Notes under the pieces: generated by a model
What the model was told of the DNA's origin: nothing
Databases searched by the model: none
The model's input: the letters and a program-made list of their open reading frames with translations, nothing else
Position numbers and translations under genes: made by a program
Part shown: positions 1-11,310 of the stretch, piece by piece
Position numbering within the stretch: position 1 is the first letter of the stretch
Layout of the letters: each line of letters begins with the position of its first letter
Assembly (NCBI RefSeq): GCF_018688495.1
Contig: NZ_CP061320.1
Coordinates: 654,586 to 718,585 of the forward strand
DNA length: 64,000 nt
Source of the DNA: Polynucleobacter sp. Adler-ghost
GTDB taxonomy: Bacteria > Pseudomonadota > Gammaproteobacteria > Burkholderiales > Burkholderiaceae
Reading direction: 5' to 3'

Positions 1-2
1 TG

Positions 3-635
3 ACTGAAGGTCGTAACCGTGAGGTACGTCGCATGTTCGAGGCAGTTGGGCATGTCGTCTCTCGCTTGATTCGTACTCGTTACGGGATTTTCTTATTGCC
101 TCCACGTTTGAGGCGGGGTAAGTGGGAAGAGATTGAGGCTGGCGGTATTTATAACTTAATGAAGTTTGCAGGCTTAAAAATGCCTCAACCCCAAGATAAG
201 GGTCGTGGCCCCAGTTCTGGATCTCATGGAAGAGACCGTAATCCCGCCTCCAGTGGGGATTTTCAGCCAGACCCAATGCAAACCTCGGTTTCTTATTGGG
301 GTTCACGGGATGCTTTAACCCAGGCCAGTGGTCATGGTTCTCTCACCCATCAAGGTCGGGGTGGTAAACCTGGCGGTGGTGGTTCTGGCGAGGGGCGTGG
401 TCCTTTCCGGGGTCGTACTCAGGGTGGACGTCCAGGCGCAGGTGGTCAAGGTGGTGGCCAAGGCGGTCAGGGCCAGAACCGTAATAAAGGCAAAAAAGTC
501 CATCACGGACAGTCTGCTTTTGTAACGGCAAGCCCTCAAACTCCAGGAAATGGCCCTAAACGGGGGGCTCCAAAAGGGCGCAAACCCTTCAATAAAGGTC
601 CTAGAAAACCGCGAAATCCAAGCGAAAGCTTCTGA
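3..635 (+). CDS. rluB: RluB 23S rRNA pseudouridine synthase, C-terminal part
   Basis: The reading frame is open from base 3, so the start lies before the window. The first visible residues, TEGRNREVRRMFEAVGH, are the conserved C-terminal segment of the RsuA/RluB pseudouridine synthase fold, and the catalytic Asp is outside the window. The family modifies U2605 of 23S rRNA. The core ends near the tract ending GLKMPQ. About 145 residues of low-complexity tail follow, rich in Gly, Arg, Gln and Pro, with GQGGQGQNRNKGKK-type stretches that should be disordered and RNA-binding. E. coli RluB has a shorter basic tail. Assignment to RluB rather than RsuA or RluE rests on the tail and on the downstream rimP operon, an arrangement common in betaproteobacteria. 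Confidence 0.85.
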   Translation, partial: TEGRNREVRRMFEAVGHVVSRLIRTRYGIFLLPPRLRRGKWEEIEAGGIYNLMKFAGLKMPQPQDKGRGPSSGSHGRDRNPASSGDFQPDPMQTSVSYWGSRDALTQASGHGSLTHQGRGGKPGGGGSGEGRGPFRGRTQGGRPGAGGQGGGQGGQGQNRNKGKKVHHGQSAFVTASPQTPGNGPKRGAPKGRKPFNKGPRKPRNPSESF

Positions 636-758
636 TTTTCATGAGTTTTCCTCTAAATCGGCTATAATTTTGGACTTACAGCAGTTTGCTGCTGTTTTAA
701 GTTGTTACCGACTGATGTTGCGATCAACGTAAGTCGGCCTGTTCTGAATTTCGAGAAT

Positions 759-784
759 ATGGGCTTTGAAGCCCATTTTTTTTT
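759..784 (+). terminator. Rho-independent terminator between rluB and rimP
   Basis: ATGGGCT, loop TTGA and AGCCCAT form a 7-bp perfect stem followed by an uninterrupted run of T. It lies 124 bases after the rluB stop and 25 bases before the rimP start, so it can end rluB transcripts. Because it sits inside the probable leader of the rimP-nusA-infB operon, it could also act as an attenuator; that is inference. Confidence 0.7.
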
Positions 785-808
785 GCCGTTTTGGATTGAA
801 GGGTATTC

Positions 809-1300
809 GTGAAGGATCAGCGGATTATTTCTGCAGAGGTAGAAAACCTAGGGTACACGCTAGTTGATATCGAGCGTGAAGCCGGAGGTTTGCTGCGTGT
901 CACGATCGAAAACCCGGATTATGAGCGTTTGATTAATGTCCAGGATTGCGAAAAGGTAAGTCATCAACTGAGCTACACATTGCCAGTAGAAAACATTCCC
1001 TTTGAGCGTCTAGAGATTTCTTCTCCTGGTCTAGATCGCCCTGTTAAATCAGCGGCTGATTACGAGCGCTTTTCCGGAATGGAAGTGGATTTGAAATTGC
1101 GAGTTGCCGCTGGCGATCGCAAGAAGTTTCGTGGTGTGTTGCAAGGATTGCTGAGTGGTGAGTTGGATTCACCCGATGCGAAATTTGGTTTGTTGTTTGA
1201 AGGCGCTGATGGCGCTGAGTCTCAATTGGAGTTTTCTTTAGCCGAGGTCGATAAGACTCGGTTGGTCCCTGTTATTGATTTCAAAGGAAGAAAGTCATGA
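809..1300 (+). CDS. rimP: Ribosome maturation factor RimP
   Basis: RimP helps assemble the 30S subunit in the cytoplasm. The 163-residue product is of typical family length. The N-terminal alpha/beta domain carries the family signature around residues 70-85 ([12 protein letters not shown]), and an SH3-like C-terminal domain follows. The start is a GTG preceded by GAAGGG at suitable spacing, and no upstream in-frame ATG exists. The stop overlaps the nusA start (ATGA), which indicates translational coupling. It is the first gene of the rimP-nusA-infB-rbfA-truB operon, whose order is conserved across proteobacteria. Confidence 0.95.
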   Translation: MKDQRIISAEVENLGYTLVDIEREAGGLLRVTIENPDYERLINVQDCEKVSHQLSYTLPVENIPFERLEISSPGLDRPVKSAADYERFSGMEVDLKLRVAAGDRKKFRGVLQGLLSGELDSPDAKFGLLFEGADGAESQLEFSLAEVDKTRLVPVIDFKGRKS

Positions 1301-2778
1301 GCCGAGAAGTTCTCATGTTGGCAGACGCCTTAGCGCGTGAAAAGAACGTAGATCAAGCGATTGTGTTTGAGGCGCTAGAAATGGCGTTGGCATCAGCTAC
1401 TAAGAAACGTTATCCGACAGAAGATGTGGATATCCGTGTATCGATTGATCGCGAGTCTGGTGAATACGAAACCTTCCGTCGCTGGTTGGTTGTTCCTGAT
1501 GAAGCAGGTCTCCAAGAGCCTGATAAAGAAATTCTGCATTTCGAAGCCCTCGAACAATTTCCAGATATGGAAGTTGGCGAATACATTGAAGAGCAAATCG
1601 AATCTTTAGCCTTTGGCCGTATTGGCGCACAAGCTGCCAAGCAAGTGATCTTGCAACGTATTCGTGATGCTGAGCGTGAGCAGATTCTGAACGACTACCT
1701 TGAGCGTGGCGAAAAAGTCATGACTGGTACCGTGAAGCGTGCTGACAAAAATGGTTTGATTATTGAGTCTGGTCGCGTTGAAGCCCTGCTGCGTCGCGAT
1801 CAAATGATTCCTAAAGAGAACCTCCGTTCTGGTGATCGTGTTCGTGCTTACATCTTGAAAGTAGATCGTGAAGCCCGTGGCCCACAGATTGAGCTCTCAC
1901 GTACTTGCCCAGATTTCTTGATCAAGTTATTCGAGAACGAAGTTCCAGAAATGGAGCAAGGTTTATTGGAGATTAAGGGCGCAGCACGTGATCCTGGTAT
2001 CCGTGCAAAAATTGCTGTGATTACTTACGACAAGCGCATCGATCCAATCGGTACTTGCGTTGGCGTTCGTGGTACACGCGTTACTGCAGTTCGTAATGAA
2101 GTGGCTGGCGAGGCGGTAGATATTGTGTTGTGGTCTGAAGACCCAGCGCAGTTTGTGATTGGTGCCTTAGCACCAGCACAAGTCTCTTCCATCGTAGTTG
2201 ACGAAGAGCGTCACGCTATGGATGTGGTGGTTGATGAAGAGAACTTGGCAATTGCGATTGGCCGTAGTGGACAGAACGTCCGCCTGGCTAGCGAACTGAC
2301 TGGTTGGCAGATCAACATCATGACTCCAGAAGAGTCTGCTGAGAAAACTGAAAAAGAAGCTGCTTCTGTACGTCAATTGTTCATGGACAAATTGGACGTT
2401 GACCAAGAAGTTGCTGATATCTTGATCGAAGAAGGTTTCAATACATTAGAAGAGGTTGCTTACGTACCCCTTTCTGAAATGTTGGAAATTGACTCTTTTG
2501 ACGAAGACACCGTAAACGAATTGCGTACTCGTGCGCGTGACTCTCTCTTGACCATGGAATTGGCTAAGGAAGAGCGCGTTGGCGAAGTCTCACAAGATTT
2601 ACGTTCCCTTGAGGGAATGACCACTGAACTGGTTGCTAAGCTTGCTGACAATCAAGTTCATACCCGTGACGACTTAGCTGAACTGGCTGTTGATGAGCTA
2701 GTTGAGGCGACACAAATTGACGAAGAAACCGCGAAAACGCTCATCATGAAAGCGCGCGAACATTGGTTTACTTCATGA
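1297..2778 (+). CDS. nusA: Transcription termination/antitermination protein NusA
   Basis: NusA binds RNA polymerase and modulates pausing, termination and rRNA antitermination. The 493 residues match the proteobacterial long form. They comprise an N-terminal RNAP-binding domain (about 1-125), S1 (about 135-200), two KH domains (about 205-345, with the [11 protein letters not shown] motif) and two acidic C-terminal helix-hairpin repeats (about 365-425 and 435-490) that bind the alpha subunit and N protein in E. coli. The start codon overlaps the rimP stop. The infB start follows 13 bases after the nusA stop, with GAGGAAG as ribosome binding site. Confidence 0.97.
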   Translation: MSREVLMLADALAREKNVDQAIVFEALEMALASATKKRYPTEDVDIRVSIDRESGEYETFRRWLVVPDEAGLQEPDKEILHFEALEQFPDMEVGEYIEEQIESLAFGRIGAQAAKQVILQRIRDAEREQILNDYLERGEKVMTGTVKRADKNGLIIESGRVEALLRRDQMIPKENLRSGDRVRAYILKVDREARGPQIELSRTCPDFLIKLFENEVPEMEQGLLEIKGAARDPGIRAKIAVITYDKRIDPIGTCVGVRGTRVTAVRNEVAGEAVDIVLWSEDPAQFVIGALAPAQVSSIVVDEERHAMDVVVDEENLAIAIGRSGQNVRLASELTGWQINIMTPEESAEKTEKEAASVRQLFMDKLDVDQEVADILIEEGFNTLEEVAYVPLSEMLEIDSFDEDTVNELRTRARDSLLTMELAKEERVGEVSQDLRSLEGMTTELVAKLADNQVHTRDDLAELAVDELVEATQIDEETAKTLIMKAREHWFTS

Positions 2779-2791
2779 GAGGAAGTAGTAC

Positions 2792-5569
2792 ATGGCAACA
2801 ACAGTAAAAGTACTCGCTAAAGAATTAAAACGTACCGCGCCAGACCTTCTAGAGCAATTGAAGGCTGCCGGTATTGAAAAAGGTTCTGAGGACGACAGCA
2901 TTACCGAAAAGGACAAGATTGTCCTGCTTGAGCATTTGCAAAAAGAGCATGGCAGTGCAGATACGGGTAGTCGTAAAAAGATTACCCTAATCAAGCGCGA
3001 AAACTCTGAGATTCGTCAGGCAGATTCTGCTGGGCGTACTCGCACTGTTCAGGTTGAGGTTCGTAAAAAGCGCGTGCTCGTTAAAGCAGGAGATAAAGCT
3101 CCTGAAGAGACTCCTGCTCCAGCAGCCAAGAAAGCTGTTTCTGCAGCATCCGCTAAACCCATCTTATCTGCTGAAGAGTTAGAAAAACGCGCTGCAGAAG
3201 CTACGCGTCAAGCTGAGTTATTGGCTCGTCAAGAAGCTGAAATGAAAGCAGCAGAAGATGCTCGCCAAAAAGAGGCTGATGCTGCAGCGGCTGCAAGCGC
3301 AGCTGAGCCAGCGACTGAGAAATCCGCTAAGGCAGACGGAGATGCTGCAGCAGCTAAAGCTGCTGAAAAGAAAGCGAAAGCTGACAAGGCTGCTAAAGAT
3401 ATTGCTGATGCTAATAAAGTGCAATTGGCGGATATCACTAAACGCCGTGCCGCTGCTGAGGCTGAAGCTTTAGCAATTCGCGACATGATGAGTACACCTG
3501 CGCGTGTTCTTAAGGCGCCAAGTGAAATTGCTGCTGAAGAAGCTAAAAAAGGTACTCTACATAAGCCTGCCAAGGTTGAGGGTGCTGAGGATAAGAAAAA
3601 AGCAGTTGCTAAAGTTGGTGGTAAGACGATTAAATCTGCAGAGACTTCATCTACTTGGCAAGAAGAAGGCGCTAAAAAACCAGGTGGTCTCAAGACTCGT
3701 GGTGATAGCTCAGGTGGTGTAGGTGGTTGGCGTTCAGGCGGCGGCAGAAGAAAGCAACGTCAAATTGCTGAAGCCAATGTCGACACCAATTTCCAAGTGC
3801 CTACTGAAGCTATTGTGCGCGATGTCAATGTCCCAGAAACCATTACCGTTGCTGAGTTAGCACACGCTATGGCTGTGAAGAGTGCAGAAGTGATTAAGCT
3901 CTTGATGGGTATGGGTCAGATGGTCACCATTAACCAGATCTTGGATCAAGATACGGCAATGATCATCGTCGAGGAAATGGGCCACACAGCGCATGCTGCT
4001 AAGTTAGATGACCCCGATTTAGATTTGGGTACAGCTGGTCACGATGCAGAGTTATTGCCGCGTCCACCCGTAGTTACGGTGATGGGTCACGTTGACCACG
4101 GTAAAACATCTTTGCTTGATAAGATTCGCGCAGCTAAGGTTGCCACTGGCGAAGCTGGTGGTATTACTCAGCACATCGGCGCTTATCACGTTGAAACTCC
4201 CCGCGGCATGATTACCTTCCTGGATACTCCGGGTCACGAAGCCTTTACGGCAATGCGTGCTCGCGGTGCCAAGGCAACGGATATCGTGATCTTGGTGGTT
4301 GCAGCGGATGATGGCGTGATGCCACAAACCAGAGAGGCGATTCACCATGCTCAAGCAGCGGGTGTTCCAATCGTTGTGGCAATTAATAAGATTGATAAAC
4401 CTGAGGCCAATTTAGAGCGTGTCAAAACGGAATTGGTAGCTGAGCAAGTAGTGCCTGAGGAATACGGTGGCGATGTGCCATTTATTGGTGTTTCTGCCAA
4501 AACGGGTGATGGTATCGATGCATTGCTCGAGAACGTACTCTTACAAGCAGAGGTTTTGGAACTCAAAGCAGCTAAAGAGGCTCCGGCACAAGGCTTAGTG
4601 ATTGAGGCGCGTTTGGATAAAGGGCGTGGTCCAGTTGCAACTGTTCTCGTTCAGTCTGGAACGCTCAAGCGTGGCGATATGTTGTTAGCCGGCTCAACCT
4701 ACGGCCGTGTTCGCGCGATGTTGGATGAAAACGGCAAGCCTTGCAATGAAGCTGGCCCATCTATCCCTGTAGAGATCCAAGGTTTATCTGAAGTTCCTGC
4801 AGCTGGTGAATCAGTACAAGTGGTTCCTGACGAGCGTAAAGCACGCGAGATTGCACTGTTCCGTCAAGGCAAGTTCCGTGATGTGAAGCTAGCGAAACAG
4901 CAAGCCTTCAAACTCGAAACCATGATGGAAAACATGGAAGAGGGTGCAATTGAAGCGAAGTTGTTGCCGCTGATCATTAAAGCCGACGTACAAGGTTCTC
5001 AAGAGGCATTGTCACAGTCATTGCAAAAGCTCTCTACTGCAGAGGTGAAGGTTCAAATCGTTCACGCGGCAGTCGGTGGCATTACTGAAACTGACGTGAA
5101 CTTGGCAGTGGCTTCTAAGGCAGTAATCATTGGCTTTAACTCTCGCGCAGATGGTGCGGCGCGTAAGTTGGCTGAAAATAATGGTGTAGATATTCGTTAT
5201 CACAACATTATTTATGACGCAGTTGATGAAGTGAAAGCAGCCTTAAGCGGCATGTTGACACCAGATAAGAAAGAAGAAATCACCGGTATGGTGGAGATTC
5301 GTCAAGTCTTCTTGGTATCTAAAGTTGGCGCGATTGCCGGTTGCTTGGTGCTCGATGGTGTGATTAAGCGTAACTCTAGTGTTCGCCTCTTGCGTGACAA
5401 TGTAGTGGTCTGGAGTGGTGAGTTGGATTCTCTCAAGCGCTTTAAGGATGATGCAAAAGAAGTTCGTGCCGGTGTTGAGTGTGGCTTGTCATTAAAAGGC
5501 TACAACGACATCAAAGAGGGCGATCAACTAGAAGCATTTGAAGTGACTGAAGTTGCTAGAACACTTTAA
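2792..5569 (+). CDS. infB: Translation initiation factor IF-2
   Basis: IF-2 is the GTPase that places fMet-tRNA on the 30S subunit and promotes subunit joining. At 925 residues it is a full-length form. It has an N-terminal IF2_N domain (about 1-55), a long Ala/Lys/Glu-rich helical linker (about 110-290), a basic Gly/Arg tract (about 300-330) and a second IF2_N domain (about 345-400). The G domain carries P-loop GHVDHGKT at about 431-438, DTPGHE and NKID at about 531, and the beta-barrel and C-terminal fMet-tRNA-binding domains follow. The repetitive linker produces long antisense open frames that are not genes. It is the third gene of the operon. Confidence 0.97.
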   Translation: MATTVKVLAKELKRTAPDLLEQLKAAGIEKGSEDDSITEKDKIVLLEHLQKEHGSADTGSRKKITLIKRENSEIRQADSAGRTRTVQVEVRKKRVLVKAGDKAPEETPAPAAKKAVSAASAKPILSAEELEKRAAEATRQAELLARQEAEMKAAEDARQKEADAAAAASAAEPATEKSAKADGDAAAAKAAEKKAKADKAAKDIADANKVQLADITKRRAAAEAEALAIRDMMSTPARVLKAPSEIAAEEAKKGTLHKPAKVEGAEDKKKAVAKVGGKTIKSAETSSTWQEEGAKKPGGLKTRGDSSGGVGGWRSGGGRRKQRQIAEANVDTNFQVPTEAIVRDVNVPETITVAELAHAMAVKSAEVIKLLMGMGQMVTINQILDQDTAMIIVEEMGHTAHAAKLDDPDLDLGTAGHDAELLPRPPVVTVMGHVDHGKTSLLDKIRAAKVATGEAGGITQHIGAYHVETPRGMITFLDTPGHEAFTAMRARGAKATDIVILVVAADDGVMPQTREAIHHAQAAGVPIVVAINKIDKPEANLERVKTELVAEQVVPEEYGGDVPFIGVSAKTGDGIDALLENVLLQAEVLELKAAKEAPAQGLVIEARLDKGRGPVATVLVQSGTLKRGDMLLAGSTYGRVRAMLDENGKPCNEAGPSIPVEIQGLSEVPAAGESVQVVPDERKAREIALFRQGKFRDVKLAKQQAFKLETMMENMEEGAIEAKLLPLIIKADVQGSQEALSQSLQKLSTAEVKVQIVHAAVGGITETDVNLAVASKAVIIGFNSRADGAARKLAENNGVDIRYHNIIYDAVDEVKAALSGMLTPDKKEEITGMVEIRQVFLVSKVGAIAGCLVLDGVIKRNSSVRLLRDNVVVWSGELDSLKRFKDDAKEVRAGVECGLSLKGYNDIKEGDQLEAFEVTEVARTL

Positions 5570-5583
5570 GAGCTACCCAGTTA

Positions 5584-5952
5584 ATGCATAAAACTAGCCC
5601 TCATCGTAACCAGCGTCTCGCCGATCAAATTCAGCGAGACCTGGCCGAGCTGATTCCTCGTGAATTGCGTAGCCCGAGCCTAGGTTTGATTACTTTACAA
5701 AGTATTGAACTTACGCCAGATTTGGCGCACGCAAAAGTCTTCTTCACTGTTTTGGGCGCTGAGCCTGAAGTAGCATTGAAGGCGCTACAGGATAAAGCGG
5801 GCTACTTACACTCTTTATTGTTTAAGCGTTTGCATATTCATACTGTGCCAACCCTGCATTTCCACTACGACAGTTCTGTTGAGCATGGCATCGAAATGTC
5901 TCGCTTAATTGATCAAGCGGTGGATAGTGATCGCAAAGACGAGAACGCGTAA
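5584..5952 (+). CDS. rbfA: Ribosome-binding factor A
   Basis: This 122-residue KH-fold protein helps mature the 5' end of 16S rRNA on the 30S subunit and is associated with cold adaptation. Typical features are the N-terminal [17 protein letters not shown] helix and the ARVFFTVLG-like strand (here [10 protein letters not shown], about residues 50-59), followed by the [11 protein letters not shown] segment. It lies 14 bases after infB and 6 bases before truB, as in most proteobacterial versions of this operon. Confidence 0.94.
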   Translation: MHKTSPHRNQRLADQIQRDLAELIPRELRSPSLGLITLQSIELTPDLAHAKVFFTVLGAEPEVALKALQDKAGYLHSLLFKRLHIHTVPTLHFHYDSSVEHGIEMSRLIDQAVDSDRKDENA

Positions 5953-5958
5953 ATAGCT

Positions 5959-6870
5959 ATGTCTGTACGTATCGATGGCGTTGTCTTGCTTGATAAACCT
6001 GCTGGTATGAGCTCGCAAGGAGCCGTTACTGCTGTGAAGCGTGCATTCAATGCGGAAAAAGCTGGGCACACGGGCACCTTGGATCCAATGGCTACAGGCT
6101 TACTCCCCATTTGTTTGGGTGAAGCAACAAAGTACTCTCAGGATTTATTGGAGGCTGATAAGACTTACATCGCTCAAGTGAAATTTGGTCAGCGCACTGA
6201 TACTGGCGATGCTGAAGGCCTCATCATTGAAGAGTTGCCGCTCCCAGTATTTGCTGATGAAGTTGCCTTAAAGTTAGCGCTAGAGTCATTATTGCCCGCA
6301 TTTACTGGTCCTATTAGTCAGGTTCCGCCAATGTATTCCGCGCTCAAGCGCGATGGCAAACCTTTATATGAATATGCTCGTGCTGGTGTTGAGTTAGAGC
6401 GTGCCCCACGAAATATTACGATTCACGCCATTCGCTGGACCAATATCAATTGGCCTGAAGCCACTTTAGAAGTGAGCTGTAGCAAAGGTACTTACATCCG
6501 TGTCTTAGCAGAAGATATTGGCAAAGCTTTGGGTTGTGGTGCGCATTTGGTTGGCTTGCGCCGTACTGAAGTGGGTCACCTCACTTTAGAACAGTCTTTC
6601 ACAATCGAATCGATTCAGAAGGGCTTGCAAGAAAGCTCAAGCTACATCTTGCCAGTCGATGCACTGTTACAAACCTTGCCACATCTAACGGTAGATGAGC
6701 AGCAGGCAAAACGTTTAGAGATGGGGCAGCGAGTCCCACTCAATTTAACCTCGATAGAAGCGCTAGTACGTATCTATCGCGCAACTGCTGCTCCACATAA
6801 CTTTATCGGCACTGGAGATTGGCGCTCTGGGGTGTTGCATCCCAAGCGTTTGATTTCTTCCGCCCATTAA
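5959..6870 (+). CDS. truB: tRNA pseudouridine-55 synthase TruB
   Basis: TruB isomerises U55 in the T-loop of elongator tRNAs. The 303 residues include the catalytic motif HTGTLDPMATG with Asp42, the Y-rich TYIAQVKFGQRTDTGD segment (about residues 70-85), the SCSKGTYIR motif (about 175) and a C-terminal PUA-like region ending around residue 295. It follows rbfA by six bases, so the two genes are co-transcribed and probably coupled. It is the last gene of the rimP operon; a 70-base gap with a possible promoter precedes typA. Confidence 0.96.
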   Translation: MSVRIDGVVLLDKPAGMSSQGAVTAVKRAFNAEKAGHTGTLDPMATGLLPICLGEATKYSQDLLEADKTYIAQVKFGQRTDTGDAEGLIIEELPLPVFADEVALKLALESLLPAFTGPISQVPPMYSALKRDGKPLYEYARAGVELERAPRNITIHAIRWTNINWPEATLEVSCSKGTYIRVLAEDIGKALGCGAHLVGLRRTEVGHLTLEQSFTIESIQKGLQESSSYILPVDALLQTLPHLTVDEQQAKRLEMGQRVPLNLTSIEALVRIYRATAAPHNFIGTGDWRSGVLHPKRLISSAH

Positions 6871-6875
6871 CATTT

Positions 6876-6904
6876 TTGACTTATTAATTGATTAACCTTA
6901 ACTA
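6876..6904 (+). promoter_or_regulatory. Possible sigma-70 promoter before typA
   Basis: TTGACT at 6876-6881 and TAACTA at 6899-6904 are separated by 17 bases. The -35 matches five of six consensus positions and the -10 four of six. The location, just downstream of truB and 36 bases before the typA start, suits a separate typA transcript. It is called by eye only. Confidence 0.4.
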
Positions 6905-6940
6905 ACCCGAATTTCATATTCTTAACTTTAGAAGCTTCAC

Positions 6941-8758
6941 ATGACTAAACGCGCACTTCGTAATATCGCCATCATCGCCCACGTTGACCACGGTAAAACC
7001 ACCCTGGTTGACCAACTCTTGCGCCAATCTGGCACATTCCGCTCAAACGAAAAAATGACCGAACGCGTCATGGACTCAAATGATTTGGAAAAAGAGCGTG
7101 GCATTACTATTTTGTCCAAGAACTGTGCGGTTGAATATGACGGCACACACATCAACATCGTTGACACACCAGGACACGCCGACTTCGGTGGTGAAGTAGA
7201 GCGTGTGCTCTCCATGGTTGACGGTGTTTTGCTTTTGGTTGACGCAGTTGAAGGCCCAATGCCACAAACTCGCTTCGTTACTAAGAAAGCCTTGGCTCTT
7301 GGTTTGAAGCCTATCGTTGTGATTAACAAGGTTGACCGTCCAGGTGCACGTTGTGACTACGTAATTAACGCCACTTTTGAATTGTTTGATAAGTTAGGCG
7401 CTACGGAAGAGCAACTCGACTTCCCAATCATTTATGCATCTGGCTTGAACGGTTATGCAGGCACAACCGAAGATGTCCGTGAAGGCGATATGCGTCCATT
7501 GTTTGACGCTGTTCTGAAATACGTCCCTGTGCGTGATGATGATCCAGATGGTCCTTTGCAATTCCAGATTTCTTCAATCGATTACAACAGCTATGTCGGT
7601 AAGATTGGTGTTGGTCGCATTAGCCGTGGACGTGTGAAGTCAGGTATGGAAGTAGTCTGCATGAATGGTCCTGATGGCGTGCCATTTAAAGGCCGTATTA
7701 ATCAAGTGTTGAAATTTAAAGGTTTAGAGCGTGAAATCGTTGACGAGGCATTTGCCGGCGATATTGCTCTCATCAACGGTATTGAAGAGTTGGCGATTGG
7801 TACAACGGTTTGTGCGGTTGATAAACCAGATCCATTGCCAATGCTCAAGATTGACGAGCCTACTTTAACTATGAACTTCATGGTGAACACTAGTCCATTA
7901 GCTGGCCGTGAAGGCAAGTTTGTAACGAGCCGTCAGATTCGTGAGCGTCTTGACCGTGAATTGAAGGCCAATATGGCTTTGCGCGTTAAAGAAACTGATG
8001 ATGACACCGTATTCGAAGTATCTGGCCGTGGCGAGTTGCACCTCACCATCTTGGTAGAGACCATGCGTCGTGAAGGCTATGAGATGGCAGTTTCCCGTCC
8101 TCGCGTTGTCTTCCACGAAGAGAATGGCGTCAAGATGGAGCCGTACGAGAACTTAACGGTTGATGTAGAAGATGCTACTCAAGGTTCTGTGATGGAAGAC
8201 TTAGGTAAGCGTAAGGGCGAATTACAAGATATGGTGAGCGACGGAAAAGGTCGTACCCGTCTTGAATACCGTATTCCTGCACGTGGTTTGATTGGCTTCC
8301 AGGGCGATTTCATGACCATGACTCGCGGTAATGGTTTGATGAGTCATACATTTGATTCTTATGCTCCAGCCAAAGATGGCATCTTGGGCGAGCGTCACAA
8401 CGGTGTATTGATTAGCCAAGACGATGGCGAGGCCGTTGCTTATGCTATTTGGAAACTACAAGACCGTGGTCGTATGTTTGTAAAGCATGGCGATCCTGTT
8501 TATGAAGGCATGGTGATTGGTATTCATAGTCGCGACAATGACTTAGTTGTGAACCCAATTAAAGGTAAACAATTAACTAACGTACGTTCCTCAGGTACTG
8601 ATGAAGCGGTTCGTTTAGTGACACCAATCGACTTGACTTTGGAATACGCTGTTGAGTTCATTAGTGATGATGAGTTGGTTGAAGTAACACCGAAGAGCGT
8701 ACGAATCCGTAAACGCCACTTGAAAGAGCATGACCGTAAGAAAGCTTCCCGCGAGTAA
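6941..8758 (+). CDS. typA: Ribosome-associated GTPase TypA/BipA
   Basis: TypA/BipA is a translational GTPase related to EF-G that binds the ribosome and supports 50S assembly and growth under cold or stress. The 605-residue length is standard. The G domain starts with [16 protein letters not shown] (about residues 11-26), then [18 protein letters not shown] and [11 protein letters not shown]-like domains II, III and V follow, with the BipA-specific C-terminal domain (about 480-600) rich in basic residues. A strong terminator follows the gene. Confidence 0.96.
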   Translation: MTKRALRNIAIIAHVDHGKTTLVDQLLRQSGTFRSNEKMTERVMDSNDLEKERGITILSKNCAVEYDGTHINIVDTPGHADFGGEVERVLSMVDGVLLLVDAVEGPMPQTRFVTKKALALGLKPIVVINKVDRPGARCDYVINATFELFDKLGATEEQLDFPIIYASGLNGYAGTTEDVREGDMRPLFDAVLKYVPVRDDDPDGPLQFQISSIDYNSYVGKIGVGRISRGRVKSGMEVVCMNGPDGVPFKGRINQVLKFKGLEREIVDEAFAGDIALINGIEELAIGTTVCAVDKPDPLPMLKIDEPTLTMNFMVNTSPLAGREGKFVTSRQIRERLDRELKANMALRVKETDDDTVFEVSGRGELHLTILVETMRREGYEMAVSRPRVVFHEENGVKMEPYENLTVDVEDATQGSVMEDLGKRKGELQDMVSDGKGRTRLEYRIPARGLIGFQGDFMTMTRGNGLMSHTFDSYAPAKDGILGERHNGVLISQDDGEAVAYAIWKLQDRGRMFVKHGDPVYEGMVIGIHSRDNDLVVNPIKGKQLTNVRSSGTDEAVRLVTPIDLTLEYAVEFISDDELVEVTPKSVRIRKRHLKEHDRKKASRE

Positions 8759-8811
8759 TTTCGCGAAGTTGCTACACTGAGGCGCTTTAATCAGTCATCT
8801 AGTGAGTTAAT

Positions 8812-8841
8812 AAGAGTCACCTTTGGGTGGCTCTTATTTTT
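8812..8841 (+). terminator. Rho-independent terminator after typA
   Basis: A 10-bp stem with one G-T pair (AAGAGTCACC against GGTGGCTCTT) closes a TTTG tetraloop and is followed by ATTTTTCC. It lies 54 bases after the typA stop and before tex. Confidence 0.85.
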
Positions 8842-8885
8842 CCTCCAGAGCAATATTCTTAAAATCTTAGTAAATTAATCATTTC

Positions 8886-11249
8886 ATGCTGCCATCCATT
8901 GAACAACGCCTTGCCCAAGAGTTATCTGCTAAACCTGCACAAGTGGCTGCCGCCATCGCATTGATGGATGAAGGTGCAACCGTTCCCTTTATTGCACGTT
9001 ATCGCAAAGAGGCAACTGGCGGTTTGGATGATACGCAGTTACGTTTATTAGAGGATCGACTCAGTTATTTAAGAGAGTTGGAAGAGCGTCGTAAAGCAAT
9101 TGTTGCGTCGATTGAAGAGCAGGGCAAGATGACTCCGGAGTTACTCAAAGCCATCCTTTTGGCAGAAGATAAGACGCGCCTAGAAGATCTCTATCTTCCT
9201 TATAAACTCAAGCGTCGCACCAAGGCGCAAATCGCTCTGGAGGCTGGATTAGAGTCTTTAGCTAATGACTTATTGGCTAACCCCATGTTGGATCCAGAAG
9301 TGGAAGCAAGCAAATATCTCAAAGAAGCATTTACATCCGACCAGGGTGATAACCCTGGTGTGGTTGACACCAAGGCCGCTCTTGAAGGCGCTCGTCAGAT
9401 TTTGATGGAGCGTTTTGCTGAAGATGCTGGACTGGTGCAATCACTTAGAACGTATTTGCAGGAGCATGGCGTTGTGGAATCTAAAGTCATTGCTGGCAAA
9501 GAACAAGAGGGTGAGAAATTTTCAGATTACTTTGATTACTCAGAACCTATCTCAGCAATTCCGTCGCATCGTGCCTTGGCATTATTTCGAGGTCGTCGTG
9601 AGCAAATGCTCATGGTCAACTTGCGTCTAGACACCGAAGAAGAAAAGCCCAAATGGGACGCACCGCATAATCCTTGCGAGTCCCGTATTGCCAATCAGTT
9701 CAAGATTAAAAACGAAGGTCGCCCTGCCGATCAGTGGCTCGCAGACACTGTACGCTGGACTTGGCGCATCAAGTGCTCGATGCACTTGGAATCTGAGCTG
9801 ATGAGTGCGTTGCGTGAACGCTCTGAAGCGGAGGCGATTAACGTCTTTGCACGTAATCTCAAGGCTTTACTCTTAGCAGCACCTGCAGGACCAAAGGTTA
9901 CTATTGGCTTAGATCCAGGCATGAGAACCGGCGTTAAAGTGGCCGTAGTAGATGCAACAGGTAAGGTGGTAGACACCGATGTGATTTATCCACACCAACC
10001 TAAGAATGATTGGGATGGCTCATTGCATACGCTTGCTAAATTAGCTGAGAAACATCAGGCTAACTTAATCTCCATCGGAAACGGTACCGCCTCACGTGAG
10101 ACCGATAAGTTAGCGCAAGATTTAATCAAAGCTAAACCTGAACTTAAGCTAACCAAGATTGTGGTCTCTGAAGCAGGGGCATCGGTTTACTCTGCCTCTG
10201 AGTACGCCTCAAAAGAATTACCTGGTATGGATGTGTCATTGCGTGGAGCGGTATCGATTGCGAGAAGGCTCCAAGATCCCCTAGCCGAGCTAGTGAAGAT
10301 TGATCCAAAGTCTATTGGCGTGGGCCAATATCAGCACGATGTGATGCAGACTCAGTTGGCTAAGTCATTGGTAGCAGTGGTGGAGGATTGCGTCAATGCG
10401 GTTGGTGTTGACGTGAACACGGCATCTGCACCCTTATTGGCAAGAGTCTCAGGCTTAAGTACTACGGTTGCTGAAGGAATCGTGACTTATCGAGATAGCC
10501 ATGGCGCCTTTCAGACGCGGGCAGATTTGCGGAGCGTGCCTCGCTTAGGCGAGAAGACTTTTGAGCAAGCAGCTGGTTTCTTGCGCATTATGAATGGCAA
10601 AGATCCTTTGGATGCTTCTGCTGTCCACCCAGAATCCTATCCTTTGGTAGAAAAGATTCTGAAAGATATCAAGAAGGGTGTTAAAGAGGTCATTGGCGAT
10701 ATCGCAATACTCAAGGGGCTCAATCCAGAAAAGTATGCCGATGAGCAGTTTGGCCTTCCTACAGTTACCGATATCATTAAGGAATTAGAAAAACCTGGCC
10801 GCGATCCACGTCCTGAGTTCACTACAGCGACATTTAAAGATGGTGTCGAAAAAATCAGCGATCTTAAGACCGATATGATTTTAGAAGGCGTAGTTACTAA
10901 CGTGGCAGCCTTTGGGGCTTTTGTTGATATTGGTGTTCATCAGGATGGCTTAGTGCATATCTCCGCATTGGCCAATACCTTTGTAAAGGATCCGCACACG
11001 GTAGTCAAAGCAGGGCAGGTGGTAAAGGTCAAAGTGCTTGAAGTAGATGAAAAGCGCAAGCGTATTGCACTCACCATGCGACTCTCTGATGAAGCGCCTA
11101 AAGTGTCGGTAGGCTCAAAACCTGAGCAAAGGTCAAATAGACCTGGCACTTCAAGAACTCCAGAAGCTAGAAGACCGCAGGAAGATAGAAGATCTGCGCC
11201 TCAAATGAATAATGCAATGGCTGATGCCTTACGAAAGCTTAAGGGTTAA
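8886..11249 (+). CDS. tex: Tex family S1 RNA-binding transcription accessory protein
   Basis: Tex is a conserved nucleic-acid-binding protein that affects transcription. The 787 residues show the N-terminal helical Tex domain with [15 protein letters not shown] near residue 35, the YqgF-like RNase H fold (about 340-470, [17 protein letters not shown]), tandem helix-hairpin-helix modules (about 500-560, [13 protein letters not shown]) and an S1 domain (about 655-725, [16 protein letters not shown]). The short basic, Pro-rich tail is probably disordered. It stands alone between a terminator and modA, and its start is an ATG with only a weak upstream purine tract. Confidence 0.95.
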   Translation: MLPSIEQRLAQELSAKPAQVAAAIALMDEGATVPFIARYRKEATGGLDDTQLRLLEDRLSYLRELEERRKAIVASIEEQGKMTPELLKAILLAEDKTRLEDLYLPYKLKRRTKAQIALEAGLESLANDLLANPMLDPEVEASKYLKEAFTSDQGDNPGVVDTKAALEGARQILMERFAEDAGLVQSLRTYLQEHGVVESKVIAGKEQEGEKFSDYFDYSEPISAIPSHRALALFRGRREQMLMVNLRLDTEEEKPKWDAPHNPCESRIANQFKIKNEGRPADQWLADTVRWTWRIKCSMHLESELMSALRERSEAEAINVFARNLKALLLAAPAGPKVTIGLDPGMRTGVKVAVVDATGKVVDTDVIYPHQPKNDWDGSLHTLAKLAEKHQANLISIGNGTASRETDKLAQDLIKAKPELKLTKIVVSEAGASVYSASEYASKELPGMDVSLRGAVSIARRLQDPLAELVKIDPKSIGVGQYQHDVMQTQLAKSLVAVVEDCVNAVGVDVNTASAPLLARVSGLSTTVAEGIVTYRDSHGAFQTRADLRSVPRLGEKTFEQAAGFLRIMNGKDPLDASAVHPESYPLVEKILKDIKKGVKEVIGDIAILKGLNPEKYADEQFGLPTVTDIIKELEKPGRDPRPEFTTATFKDGVEKISDLKTDMILEGVVTNVAAFGAFVDIGVHQDGLVHISALANTFVKDPHTVVKAGQVVKVKVLEVDEKRKRIALTMRLSDEAPKVSVGSKPEQRSNRPGTSRTPEARRPQEDRRSAPQMNNAMADALRKLKG

Positions 11250-11310
11250 AAAAATCGTTACACTGAAGTGGTAGAGTGCACCCGACAATAGGCATAGAGA
11301 TATCAGCTAA

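Noticed and set aside
3229..3693. 154-codon antisense open frame inside infB
   Set aside because: It mirrors the Ala/Lys/Glu-rich linker of IF-2; the Ala/Ser-rich translation is an artefact of repetitive GCN codons.
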